Below, piece after piece: positions 38,701 through 50,063 of a stretch of DNA of 64,000 nt. The translations under genes and the position numbers were made by a program. The stretch's first letter is position 1; each line of letters starts with the position of its first letter. Source of the DNA: Edaphochlamys debaryana (Eukaryota > Chlorophyta > Chlorophyceae > Chlamydomonadales); the NCBI GenBank assembly GCA_016858145.1, contig JAEHOE010000014.1, forward strand, positions 620,001-684,000, given 5' to 3'. The notes under the pieces are model-generated. The model was given only the letters and a program-made list of their open reading frames with translations, ran no database searches and had not been told where the DNA came from.

Positions 38701-41700
38701 CATGGCCCCAGGCGAGGCCTCGCCGTACGTGTGATCAGGGACTGGCGGAGTCCAGCACGTGACAGCTTGAGCCAACGTCGTTGCCAGCACGGCTACGAAC
38801 GGCGGGCGGGACAGCGCCTTCCGCTGCCGCTATCCGGCTGCCAGATACGTGGAGGCCGCACGTGTCGGCAGAGCCTGGCTTTGCCGCCGCCAGGAAACAA
38901 AGAGCGGTACGGCAACGCCACGCTGCCGCCAGGACACGAAGAGGGGTACGGCAACGCCCCGCTGCCGCCAGGACACGTAAAGCAGTGCGGCAGCACCCCG
39001 CCGTCGATAGGTAGCGGGTAGTGGTACGGCGGTGCCCACGGCCCCAGGCGAGGCCTTGCCGTGCGGGCAGGGCGTGGCGGACGGCAGAACGTGAGAGCGT
39101 CACCCAGGCAGGCCGTGTCGGCAGAGCCTGGCCCCGCCGCCGCCAGGAAACAAAGAGCGGTACGGCAACGCCCCACTGCCACTTGTGTAACGGAGAAAGG
39201 TACGGCCGTGCCTATGGCCCCAGGCGAGGCCTCGCCGTACGTGTGATCAGGGACTGGCGGAGTCCAGCACGTGACAGCTTGAGCCAACGTCGTTGCCAGC
39301 ACGGCTACGAACGGCGGGCGGGACAGCGCCTTCCGCTGCCGCTATCCGGCTGCCAGATACGTGGAGGCCGCACGTGTCGGCAGAGCCTGGCTTTGCCGCC
39401 GCCAGGAAACAAAGAGCGGTACGGCAACGCCACGCTGCCGCCAGGACACGAAGAGGGGTACGGCAACGCCCCGCTGCCGCCAGGACACGTAAAGCAGTGC
39501 GGCAGCACCCCGCCGTCGATAGGTAGCGGGTAGTGGTACGGCGGTGCCCACGGCCCCAGGCGAGGCCTTGCCGTGCGGGCAGGGCGTGGCGGACGGCAGA
39601 ACGTGAGAGCGTCACCCAGGCAGGCCGTGTCGGCAGAGCCTGGCCCCGCCGCCGCCAGGAAACAAAGAGCGGTACGGCAACGCCCCACTGCCAAATAGGT
39701 AACGGAGAGCGGTACGGCGGTGCCCATGGCCCCAGGCGAGGCCTCGCCGTACGTGTGATCAGGGACTGGCGGAGTCCAGCACGTGACAGCTTGAGCCAAC
39801 GTCGTTGCCAGCACGGCTACGAACGGCGGGCGGGACAGCGCCTTCCGCTGCCGCTATCCGGCTGCCAGATACGTGGAGGCCGCACGTGTCGGCAGAGCCT
39901 GGCTTTGCCGCCGCCAGGAAACAAAGAGCGGTACGGCAACGCCACGCTGCCGCCAGGACACGAAGAGGGGTACGGCAACGCCCCGCTGCCGCCAGGACAC
40001 GTAAAGCAGTGCGGCAGCACCCCGCCGTCGATAGGTAGCGGGTAGTGGTACGGCGGTGCCCACGGCCCCAGGCGAGGCCTTGCCGTGCGGGCAGGGCGTG
40101 GCGGAGGCCAGCACGTGAGAGCGTCACCCAGGCAGGCCGTGTCGGCAGAGCCTGGCCCCGCCGCCGCCAGGAAACAAAGAGCGGTACGGCAACGCCCCAC
40201 TGCCACTTGTGTAACGGAGAGCGGTACGGCGGTGCCCATGGCCCCAGGCGAGGCCTCGCCGTGAGATCAGGGACTGGCGGAGGCCAGCACGTGACAGCTT
40301 GAGCCAACGTCGTTGCCAGCACGGCTACGAACGGCGGGCGGGACAGCGCCTTCCGCTGCCGCTATCCGGCTGCCAGATACGTGGAGGCCGCACGTGTCGG
40401 CAGAGCCTGGCTTTGCCGCCGCCAGGAAACAAAGAGCGGTACGGCAACGCCACGCTGCCGCCAGGACACGAAGAGGGGTACGGCAACGCCCCGCTGCCGC
40501 CAGGACATTTAAAGCAGTGCGGCAGCACCCCGCCGTCGATAGGTAGCGGGTAGTGGTACGGCGGTGCCCACGGCCCCAGGCGAGGCCTTGCCATGCGAGC
40601 AGGGCGTGGCGGAGGCCAGCACGTGAGAGCGTCACCCAGGCAGGCCGTGTCGGCAGAGCCTGGCCCCGCCGCCTCCGGGTCACGGAGAGCGGCGCAGCAA
40701 CACCCCACTGCCAACTAGGTAACGGAGAGCGGTACGGCGGTGCCCATGGCCCCAGGCGAGGCCTCGCCGTGAGATCAGGGACTGGCGGAGGCAGCACGTG
40801 ACAGCTTGAGCCAACGTCGTTGCCAGCACGGTCCCGAACGGCGGGCGGGACAGCGACTTCTGCTGCCGCTATCCGGCTGCCGGATACGTGGAGGCCGCAC
40901 GTGTCGGCAGAGCCTGGCTTTGCCGCCGCCAGGAGACAAAGAGCGGTACGGCAACGCCACGCTGCCGCCAGGACATGAAGAGGGGTACGGCAACGCCCCG
41001 CTGCCGCCAGGACACGTAAAGCAGTGCGGCAGCACCCCGCCGTCGATAGGTAGCGGGTAGTGGTACGGCGGTGCCCACGGCCCCAGGCGAGGCCTTGCCA
41101 TGCGAGCAGGGCGTGGCGGACGGCAGCACGTGAGAGCGTCACCCAGGCAGGCCGTGTCGGCAGAGCCTGGCCCCGCCGCCGCCGGGTCACGGAAAGCGGC
41201 GCAGCAACGCCCCACTGCCACTTATGTTACGGAGAGCGGTACGGCGGTACCCATGGCCCCAGGCGAGGCCTCGCCGTGAGATCAGGGACTGGCGAAGGCC
41301 AGCACGTGTGAGCTTGAGCCAACGTCGTTGCCAGCACGGTTTCGAACGGCGGGTTGGACAGCGCCTTCCGCTGCCGCTATCCGGCTGCCGGATACGTGGT
41401 GGCCGCACGTGTAGGCAGAGCCTGGCCTTGCCGCCGCCGGCATTCGGAGAGCAGTACGGCAACGCCCCGCTGCCGCCAGGACACGAGGAGGGGTACGGCA
41501 GCGCCCCCCCGCCGATAGGTAGCGGGTAGTGGTACGGCGGTGCCCACGGCTCCAGGCGAGGCCTTGCCGTGCGAGCAGGGCGTGGCGGAGGTCAGCACGT
41601 GAGAGCGTCAACCAGGCAGGCCGTGTCGGCAGAGCCTGGCTTTGCCGCCGCCAGGAGACAAAGAGCGGTACGGCAACACCCCGCTGCCAATTAGGTAACG

Positions 41701-43000
41701 GAGAGCGGTACGGCGGTGCCCATGGCCCCAGGCGAGGCCTCGCCGTGAGATCAGGGACTGGCGAAGGCCAGCACGTGACAGCTTGAGCCAACGTCGTTGC
41801 CAGCACGGCTACGAACGGCGGGCGGGACAGCGCCTTCCGCTGCCGCTATCCGGCTGCCAGATACGTGGAGGCCGCACGTGTCGGCAGAGCCTGGCTTTGC
41901 CGCCGCCAGGAGACAAAGAGCGGTACGGCAACGCCACGCTGCCGCCAGGACATGAAGAGGGGTACGGCAACGCCCCGCTGCCGCCAGGACACGTAAAGCA
42001 GTGCGGCAGCACCCCGCCGTCGATAGGTAGCGGGTAGTGGTACGGCGGTGCCCACGGCCCCAGGCGAGGCCTTGCCATGCGAGCAGGGCGTGGCGGAGGC
42101 CAGCACGTGAGAGCGTCACCCAGGCAGGCCGTGTCGGCAGAGCCTGGCCCCGCCGCCGCCGGGTCACGGAAAGCGGCGCAGCAACGCCCCACTGCCACTT
42201 ATGTTACGGAGAGCGGTACGGCGGTACCCATGGCCCCAGGCGAGGCCTCGCCGTGAGATCAGGGACTGGCGAAGGCCAGCACGTGTGAGCTTGAGCCAAC
42301 GTCGTTGCCAGCACGGTCCCGAACGGCGGGCGGAACAGCGCCTTCCGCTGCCGCTATCCGGCTGCCGGATACGTGGAGGCCGCACGTGTCGGCAGAGCCT
42401 GGCCTTGCCGCCGCCAGGAAACAAAGAGCGGTACGGCAACGCCACGCTGCCGCCAGGACACGAAGAGGGGTACGGCAACGCCCCGCTGCCGCCAGGACAC
42501 GTAAAGCAGTGCGGCAGCACCCCGCCGTCGATAGGTAGCGGGTAGTGGTACGGCGGTGCCCACGGCCCCAGACGAGGCCTTGCCGTGCGAGCAGGGCGTG
42601 GCGGAGGCCAGCACGTGAGAGCGTCACCCAGGCAGGCCGTGTTGGCAGAGCCTGACCCCGCCGCCGCCGGGTCACGGAAAGCCGCGCAGCAACGCCCCGC
42701 TGCCAATTAGGTAACGGAGAGCGGTACGGCGGTGCCCATGGCCCCAGGCGAGGCCTCGCCGTGAGATCAGGGACTGGCGGAGGCCAGCACGTGAGAGCGT
42801 GCGCCAATGTCGTTGCCAGCATGGTTGCGAACGGCGGGTTGGACAGCGCCTTCCGCTGCCGCTATCCAGCTGCCAGATACGTGGAGGCCGCACGTGTCGG
42901 TCCACGAGGTATGTGCGAGAGCATTTCGCGAAAGTCCCACGACTACGCCCGACCAGGCCGCTCCCGCACTCGCTTGGGACACCATAAGGGTATCCTTTGG

Positions 43001-43132
43001 CAGTTTGGCAAGCTTGGGTGTATGGCACGGGCGGGAGAGCCCGGTCAGGCTAGAGCGTCACCCACGCAGTTTGGCAAGGCTGGGTGTATGGCACGGGCGG
43101 GAGAGCCCGGTCAGGCTAGAGCGTCACCCACG
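43001..43132 (+). repeat. 66-bp tandem duplication at the satellite edge
   Basis: Two copies (43001-43066 and 43067-43132) begin cagtttggcaag and run through tgtatggcacgggcggg to gcgtcacccacg, differing by about two bases. The 3' part resembles the satellite segment gagagcgtcacccaggcagg, so this looks like a local amplification of a degenerated array fragment. Confidence 0.9.
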
Positions 43133-44180
43133 CAGGCTGTGCAGACCTGCCAAATGTCCGCTATTACGTCAGGTCACGTGAAGCGGCACAATTTGATTGC
43201 AGCCTAGCGGTGTAACCAGAGCCTCGCTCCGCCGTTCCGCGTAACGGCCCTGATTCCACGTAACCGGCTTGTTCGGCTAGCTAGGTTGGTTCCAAGCATC
43301 TGGTCGACAGCCATGTCTATCACTGGCTGCAATAGTATACCCGCCCAAACTTACAGTGCAACGCAGCGCATGTGCATGGCGCCATGTCGGCCCACCACCC
43401 AGCAGCTCCGCGCGAGGCATTTGCATGCCATTTCGAGCGACAGGTGGCCTCCGTTGAAGGCTCCACAAAGGAGGATGCAAGTGGCTGCGTTAGCCGGCCA
43501 TCTCTGGTGTTCTCTGCTCGATCGCTCCCAGCTCACGCACTAGCGTGGCTCGCCTGCTCTGGCCAGTTCGATGTAGCCGATGGTGTCAACCGTCGAACGG
43601 AGCGCCTCAGCGGTGAAGCTTACGTGCATCTGTCTGCACGGCCCGGCGCTATCGGTGTTGTATGAACGCATTAGGAATGTTTGTCTGTAGCATTCATGCT
43701 TGCTAAGGCGCGGACTCCTGGAACGAACTCGTGGAACTTGGAACCTGGGCGCAAACCAAGCCAATCGGCCGACCATCCCTCGGTACCCCAAATCAGCCCA
43801 ACACAAGCTCTACCGACATCCACGTGTCGCCCGCTACCGCTAGAACCCCCTGCTGGTGCGCGGTGCGCCCCTCCTGCCCGAGATGCGTTTGGAGTGTAAC
43901 TTGCCGGGACCCGTGCTTCGCACAGGAAGCCGAGCGCGCAGGGTCGCCATCATCCGAGCAAGCTGTTGTTCCCAAGTGTGTCGATGTTCCCCCCAGCCAG
44001 CCGCCCGCCCGGCCGACGTCCCATCCCCACATCCCAACCCCACCCCCGCCCTCCCCCGCCTAAGTGCCCACCCGTCCTCCTGCCGTCCCCACGTTGAATC
44101 CCGTGTCCACGACGTCTGACTCTCCTTCTCAGCTCCGGTTGTGGGGCAAGCACACAGGCCTGAGTGTCGAACGCGACCTT

Positions 44181-44412
44181 TCTCGCGAGTGCGGGCCCCA
44201 GTGGCCCACCCATGGGCACCCGTGGATATGTGACAACACGTTCTATGTATTGGAGGTTACAGCGGGCCGAAAGCTTGCGAAAGCGTTGGTCGACCACGCC
44301 ATTCCGGGTACGCTCTCGCGAGTGCAGGCCCCAGTCGCCCACCCAAGGGCACCCGTGGACATTTGACACGAACGATATGTAGTGAAGCTTACAGCGGGCC
44401 AAAAGCTTGCGA
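44181..44412 (+). repeat. Diverged 134-bp direct repeat starting with TCTCGCGA
   Basis: Copies begin at 44181 and 44315 with tctcgcgagtgc. They share a ggccccag..gcccaccca.gggcacccgtgga block, and both contain ttacagcgggcc followed by aaagcttgcga. Weaker TCTCGCGA starts occur at about 44567 and 44713, suggesting an old, largely decayed repeat family. Confidence 0.75.
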
Positions 44413-46574
44413 CCACGCCGATGCAGGGGGGGGACTGCACTCGCGTTGACTGCGCGTATAGGCCGCCCTACGGGCGTGTAGCTATCGTGGCTTTCACTTG
44501 CATGGCTCGGCCCCTCGCGTGCGCACGGAGAGAGGCAGTCGACCTCGGCAATACGCGGAACCGATCTCGCGAACGCACCCCTCGCGCGACTTCTGGTCCG
44601 CATGTCGACTATCTACGTGCTGTCCGTTATCCGAAACATCACACGCAATCGCGGAAGGCACTCGTTTGCGCTTCGTTACGCGCCAACCACCTAACCGATC
44701 GCGTTACCAACTTTTCTCGCGAATGCCCCCATATCTCCGAACCGGGAACGCCATTCGGATGGTACACCGCCCTGTTAAATTGCGTGGTGCGGGCGGAATC
44801 TGGACGCGTACTCGGGACCGGTAATCTGGGATCGCGGCCAGCGAGCCTTAATCTCCTCCGCTCTTCCCTACACTACGTTCCGGGGAGCTACGGTCATAGA
44901 CTATTGTGGCGAAACCAGGAGCTCAAGCCCAACCAGCGTCGTTGGTATGCACAAGTTCGGGTATCATGAAGCAGGATGGACGGGCGCTGAAGGATGGAAC
45001 CAGCAAAGCTGGTGGCAACAGCTCGCGAACGTAGCTCAGAGAAGAATGACGGAGCTAAAGGCTTGCGTCGAAACTTTTCTAGCTACATATTGTACAGCTT
45101 TATTATGCTATTTGTTGATTGCTAGCGCGACGGATCTCACGTCCGGGCATACCCGCACATCCCGTCGACGTCCCCACGCCCCACCACGCTGACCGCGGGT
45201 TGGTGCGTCCGGCCGCCGACTTGGTCCATGCCTCTCAGGCATCAAGCATTAGGAACGCATACCTAGGTATTTGGGCATTTCCGCAGTGGTCCCCCGCACA
45301 AGCATGTCGCCGACATCCACCTGCGACCGACCGCTTCCACTCACCCTAGGGCCTGAAACTGGCCTCTACATGCATAGGAACATTCGGAAGCCCATAGGAC
45401 CGTTTTGGGGTGGGACCAGTTAATTGCTAGGGAGGCGGGGGGGCTGGAACCCGCCTGACATGGGTTGAGCTCACCGGGGTCCATACTGACAGGCCGCTCT
45501 TGTTAACAGGAGCTCCCCTTCCCCTAGGCGGCACGTAGCCACCTCCTGTCCTCAAACCCCTCGAGCAGCGGGGCCCTGCCAACCAGCTGCGTATGTCCTG
45601 TACAAGTGCACCCGACTCATGTCGGCTTGGCCACTCCTGTGCCTGCTCCTGTGCATAGCAGAGCTTGCCGCACCCACGCGGCATTTCTTATCGCCCCATG
45701 GCGCTCCGGCGCAGCATCCCGGGCCTCAGCGGCCCGCGGATGCGCTCTTCTTGGATTCCGCCCCCATCCCCGCCGTCTTGCACTGTTCCTTGTGCCCCCC
45801 GCGCCAGTCCGCCCGCTGGCACTCCGCCGAGCAGTACCGCACCGCCTCGCACCCGCCGCAGCGCTTGAGCTTGAGCGATCCCTCGCTCTCCCCGCAAAGT
45901 TCACGCACCCGACCCACCCGCACACCACCGCGTCCTCCGACCAGCCCGCCGCCTGGGCCTGGGCCTGGGCCTGGGCCTTGCTGTTGGGTGCAAGCAGCAA
46001 CGGAGGTGATAGAGAACCCGGACTTGGCCTGCCCAGAGGAGGAGGCATGGAAAGAACTTTTGGGATGCATAGGTTGGCGGATCGGACAGACGCTTGTGCC
46101 AGCGGCTAGGCTGTCGGTGAGCTTGGCCATGGCCCTGCAGATGGAGCCCGCTTTTGATTATGTGAAAGGCAAGCATTTGGATTTTGTGGCAGAGGCTTTG
46201 AGTGGCGGGGCAGGGGACGAGTCGGACCTCGTGGATCTACAAGCCACCTTCCGCAGGCTATGGTCCCTGCGCTGGGAGAACGTGTGGAAGGAAGCTTTTT
46301 GGCGCTTGGCGCTCAACGGTTTTACTGGCTTTTCAGCACATGAAGGGGGGGCCACGTGCCAATGTGGAATTGCAATGCACGGAGGTGACAGGCTGCACCA
46401 CTTTTGGAAGTGTTACTTGGCACAGGGCTTGGTCGATGAGATGTGCGCATGTCTAGGGGGCGAGCAGGGCATGCCGTGGACCTGGCCGCTCCGCCGGTTC
46501 AACCTTTGGCTTGCTCGACCTACAGAGGGAGTGGATCAGAGGGTGTGGGATGTGGTGTGTCTTGCAGCCACCAC

Positions 46575-46656
46575 AGGATGCGATGGTTACAGCAGGAACC
46601 GCCTCCGAGCACCAGCTGAGAGGGGTTAAGCGTAAAGCGCCACCTACCGGGTATGG
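46575..46656 (+). repeat. SINE-like or terminal-repeat sequence, left copy
   Basis: The first 32 bases, starting aggatgcgatggttacagc, are identical in inverted orientation to the copy ending at 47247. Weaker similarity continues through ggggtt-agcg and gcgccacctac-gggt. It sits at the left edge of the roughly 250-bp insert that splits the retroelement reading frame. Confidence 0.7.
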
Positions 46657-47174
46657 GCCTCCATACCAGCACCACCCTCAGCTGCAGCCAACTGTTGGTC
46701 GTTGAATCACAACGAGGGGGTCGCCGAGGGGAGACCCCTCAATACTTCTTTTCTGGCGCTTGGCCTACCAAGCGCAAATGTCTGGGAAGCGGTCTAGGCC
46801 CGCAAGCGGGCCGGTGTTCACAGCCATGGAGAAGGGACGCCGACATCTGTACGCGACAAGGGAGAATGGGAACCGTCTCGGGGTGCTGAACCGAGGACGT
46901 GTGCTGGTGTCAGCCGAGTTTTGGGGGGCGCTTCACTCCTTTGCTGCGCTCAGGCCACCAAGAGGTTGGGAGACAATAGCGGCGGACCACCCCTTCTTGC
47001 GAGTTTCCGATGGTAGATTGTCTGTGCAGGAGCCCCCAGGCGTCCTGGCACTGGTCGACGATGACTAAAGACACAGCAATAGAATGATGAGGGGGGTTCT
47101 ACGGGCCCGGCCCTAGCGAGTGGCGTGACGACCGAAAGTCAGTCACAAAGCGTGGGTGTCGGTGTGCAGGTGGC

Positions 47175-47247
47175 ACACCCAGTAGGTGGCGCTCTCGCTC
47201 AACCCCTCCCCTTCTGGAGGCGGTTCCTGCTGTAACCATCGCATCCT
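47175..47247 (-). repeat. SINE-like or terminal-repeat sequence, right inverted copy
   Basis: This is the reverse complement of the 46575 copy: a 32-bp perfect match and then about 40 bp of diverged match. It abuts the MYND pseudogene directly, following the gaggaggcccagg that ends the conserved coding part. Two separate insertions of one short element, or terminal inverted repeats of a single one, are both possible. Confidence 0.7.
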
Positions 47248-50063
47248 GGGCCTCCTCAGGCCCACCGGGCCCCGGCCACAGGCCCAGGCGGGCCCAGCGC
47301 ACGGCCCACAGCTCCCGTGCGTGCCACATCCGCGAATGCACCCGCGCCAGCGCCCGCGCTCACGCCCCCCCTGTGCGCAGCCGCCTCAGAGCCGCTGCTA
47401 GCTCCGCTCCCTGCTCGCCGCCGCTCTCCAGAACGTCCAATATGGGCATCCAGCTCGGCTCCTGCGGATTGCTCGGGACAGGCCTCAGCCAGGACTCCAC
47501 GTCAGCCCCCAGCGCCTCGTGCGCCGCCACCGCCACCAGCGCCGCGCGCCAGACCACCTCTATGAGACGAAAACTTGCCCCCTCCATCTTCTCCACGAGC
47601 GCAAGCCCCGACACCAGCAGCCGGCGAGGTCATGCGACCTCCAGCGCCCGCGGCCCCGCCAGCCACCCCTGCGCCAGTCCTTGCTCTAGCGCCGCAGCCC
47701 CGGCCTCCGCGACACGCAAACCTTGCGTCAGCGTTGACGCGCGGACAAGACTGATTTCTGGTCCCTCTCCCGCGTCCTGGCCACTGCCAGCGCGAGCTTG
47801 CTGCCGCTGCACAGAGCGCTCAAATTGCTCCATGCTACCGTTGACCATTGCATGGTGGGACAACAGCAAGTCACCCCCCAGGCGGACAAAGCTCCTTGCC
47901 AGCGCCACCAACGCCGGGCGCAGCTCCTTGCTCTCCTCTCCGGCCGCCCCTGCACTGTTGCCACCTTCACCAGCGACGGCGGCAGCGGCAGCGGCAGCGG
48001 CGGCAGCAGTCGGGGCGCCAGATCCCGCCGCCGCCGCCGCCTCGGCCCCCGTGCCGGGCGCTGCCGCCAGGCGCCGCAGCATATATGGCATCATGCACGC
48101 AAGGTGGTAGCCGAGCATTCTCGGCTCGTCGGTGGGTAGCAAAACGGCCAGGACCCTCTGTCCGTCCAGCTGCTCGTGCGCCAGCGGAACGCCTGCGACT
48201 TTCTGCATGGCCTCCACCACCCGGCCGTCCGCGCGGCTCGCCAACTTGGCCAGCGTCGCCGCCAGGCCCGCAAAGTCCTTGCCGCTGGCCGCACCGCCTC
48301 CGCTGCCACCACCGCCGCCGCTGTCGCCGCCGCCGCCCGTCAGGCCGGTGAGGGCGAGGAGCGGCAGCAGGAGCCGGACAGTGGTCTCCTTCGGGCTGGG
48401 CTCCGTGGTGTCCTCTGGGTTCCGGGACGCGTGTAGGAGCATGAGGGAGTTGGCGACACGCAGGCAGCCGCAGGAGGCCAGGCGGGCGGCGAGGTTGGCA
48501 CGAGCGGCGGGGCTGAGCCCGGAGAGGGCTGCGGGGCACATCAAATCCGGGGGGCAGACATACAGCTTCAGCGGGAGAGGGGGGGACAGGCATGCGGCGG
48601 GAACCGCTTGTGCTGTGCATCACCTAACCGTACGGCGTTCTGCCCACCCGTCCTGTGCTTGAGCATGGCGTCCATGGAGAGAAGGCACCGCCACGAGATT
48701 GACGTTCAATTGTTGCTTACGGCCGAGGAGCGGCCCCCCGCCGACAGCGCGTTGGGGTCGCCCGGCCGCCTCGTTTCCGCCAACACCGCCCCCAGGCCCC
48801 ACCACATTGCCGCAACCGTCGCCGGCTTGGCTGCCTCGAGCTGCGGAAGGTGCCGAGGGAGAGACGGGACAGTGGTGGGCGCAAGAGCTCTATCGGGTGC
48901 ACGCAGCCGTGTTCTGACTATCAAGCGCTGCGCCTGTTGTTTGGAACTGGCCGTCAAGTCGGGGATCATCCCACGAGCGTGGTTAGGAACCGCAAGTTGG
49001 ACAGGCGAGGACAAGGCGGGACGCACCTGGTCGGGCGCGAAGCCGTCTGGCTCGGCCCAGGGCTCCAGCGCCAGCGGCGCCGCTATCTCCATCAGCCGCA
49101 AGCTCCAGTGCCCGTACCCCAGCCGCCCCCCCCGCCCGCAGCAGCAGGCACGCCGCCTCCAGCATACGGCACACCAGGCGCATGGAGTACGACAGCGGCG
49201 GCAGCGACAGCGGTAGGACCGCCGCTGCCGCCGCCGGCGCGCCGGCGGCCGCCGGCTCGCCGCCGGGGCTGCTGCGCTGGCCGCCGCTGGGGCCATCGTC
49301 CTGCAGCTGCCACGTCAGCGCCTGGGCCAGGTGGGCCGTGAGCCGTGGGACCTGGGAGAGCGCCGCCGACAGACGCGCGGTGTCGTCCTTCTCGGCATCG
49401 ACCTGCGGAGGGATGCGTGTAGTACATTACGGGCATGGGAAGAGAGTGGGCATGCGGTAGCGGGGCATGGCACACATGAGCTCGTAGCGAGCAATGCCGA
49501 GCAAATGATGACTAGGAAAGGCTAACAAGACATGCATAAAGAAACGCCAGGTCCGTCGGTGATGACGAGCGCAAGCCGAGCAGGACAGGCTAGCACAGCA
49601 CACCTCTCACGCCCTCAGCACGTACGGGCACCTGTCGCACCCACCCACCTGGGGCGTGAGGCTGGCTCCGAGCGCGTAGCGGTTGAGGCGGAAGACGGAG
49701 AGTCGGTCCCGCATGCGCCAGCCGCAGCTCGCCTGCTCTCCGTCTGAGTCATTGGCGCTGACGTCGTACGGCGGCGGTTGGCCGTTGGCCTCCGCCACAG
49801 CCACCCCCGCCCGTGCGTCCAGCAACCATCGCTCCAGCAGCGCCCGCTGAAGCCACTGCACCCGCGGACCCGCCAGCAGCCGCCCGACCGCCCTGGCCAG
49901 CGCTTTCGGCATGGGGCCCGCGCCGTTGGGCTCGGGCGTCGCCAGAAGCAACGGCACAATGCCGCCCAGAAACGAAAGGGAGTTGGCAGCACATGCCACC
50001 ACGTGTTTTATGGAAGCAAGCTGCGCCTTGTGGGATATCAGACCCACCATAGAGACGGCGTTG

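Larger units (their letters stand above)
4388..42901. repeat. Modular GC-rich satellite array, 508/512-bp basic period, about 38.5 kb
   Basis: The array is uninterrupted from the first gtgcccacggccccaggcg at 4388 to about 42901. I count about 71 repeat starts (the ggtacggcggtgcccac landmark). The commonest spacing is 507-512 bp; others are about 472, 586, 683 and 766. A reference unit is 7077-7584. It divides into module A (7079-7254, 176 bp) and module B (from 7255). The two share their first roughly 70 bp and a central ggcagagcctgg...gccgccgcc block, so the unit is an ancient dimer. B carries an extra block of about 80 bp and a run of 39-bp subrepeats. Periods of 508, 511 and 512 are not multiples of three, and stops recur in all frames, so the array cannot encode a continuous repeat protein. 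No telomere-type repeat was seen inside. A centromeric, subtelomeric or interstitial location cannot be decided from the window. Confidence 0.97.
42902..45725. other. Decayed satellite edge and unannotated DNA
   Basis: No gene is supported. The last satellite monomers before 42901 are already more diverged than the interior. Beyond the edge, blocks still resemble module A, for example gagcgtcaccca-gcagg at about 43116-43136 and a CACGTGAAGCGG at about 43176. The interval holds a 66-bp tandem duplication (43001-43132), a diverged 134-bp direct repeat (44181-44412) and a C-rich low-complexity stretch at 43990-44090. Short open frames are unconvincing: no recognisable motifs and mostly GTG or CTG starts. 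Confidence 0.6.
45983..47248 (+). mobile_element. Composite retroelement insertion with non-LTR reverse-transcriptase C-terminus
   Basis: The insertion interrupts the MYND pseudogene between two parts that are contiguous in the paralogue; short gggcct-type repeats at both edges may hide the target-site duplication. The open frame from 45619 is meaningful only from about 45990. It encodes WKELLGCIGWRIGQTLVPAA, then KEAFWRLALNGFTG, a CQCG motif and HHFWKCYLAQ. This resembles the C-terminal region with a zinc-ribbon-like Cys/His cluster seen after the reverse transcriptase of LINE-type elements. A second segment (about 46822-47068) encodes FTAMEKGRRHLYATRENGN and ends in a stop. It looks like the continuation of the same protein, split by a roughly 250-bp insert. 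No catalytic RT domain is present, so the element is 5' truncated and dead. The first roughly 120 residues of the long open frame are antisense to the MYND tail. Confidence 0.6.

Noticed and set aside
4400..42900. Hundreds of open frames of 60-340 residues inside the satellite, on both strands
   Set aside because: They repeat with the monomer, exist in many frames at once, shift frame every unit because 508, 511 and 512 are not multiples of three, and show Arg/Pro/Ala-rich composition expected from GC-rich non-coding repeats.
4388..42901. CRISPR array or rDNA/5S tandem
   Set aside because: Units are about 508 bp without repeat-spacer alternation, and no rRNA or tRNA-like conserved sequence is visible.
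4388..42901. Telomere or telomere-proximal tract
   Set aside because: I saw no TTTTAGGG-type repeats; genes flank the array on both sides. A subtelomeric position remains possible but unsupported.
45619..45985. First part of the 336-residue open frame as a secreted protein (hydrophobic start SAWPLLCLLLCIAEL)
   Set aside because: It is the antisense of the MYND pseudogene tail; the frame becomes meaningful only inside the retroelement insertion.
47630..47632. Selenocysteine or recoded TGA
   Set aside because: The paralogue has a CAA codon at the aligned position, no Cys/Sec context exists, and the copy has many other lesions.
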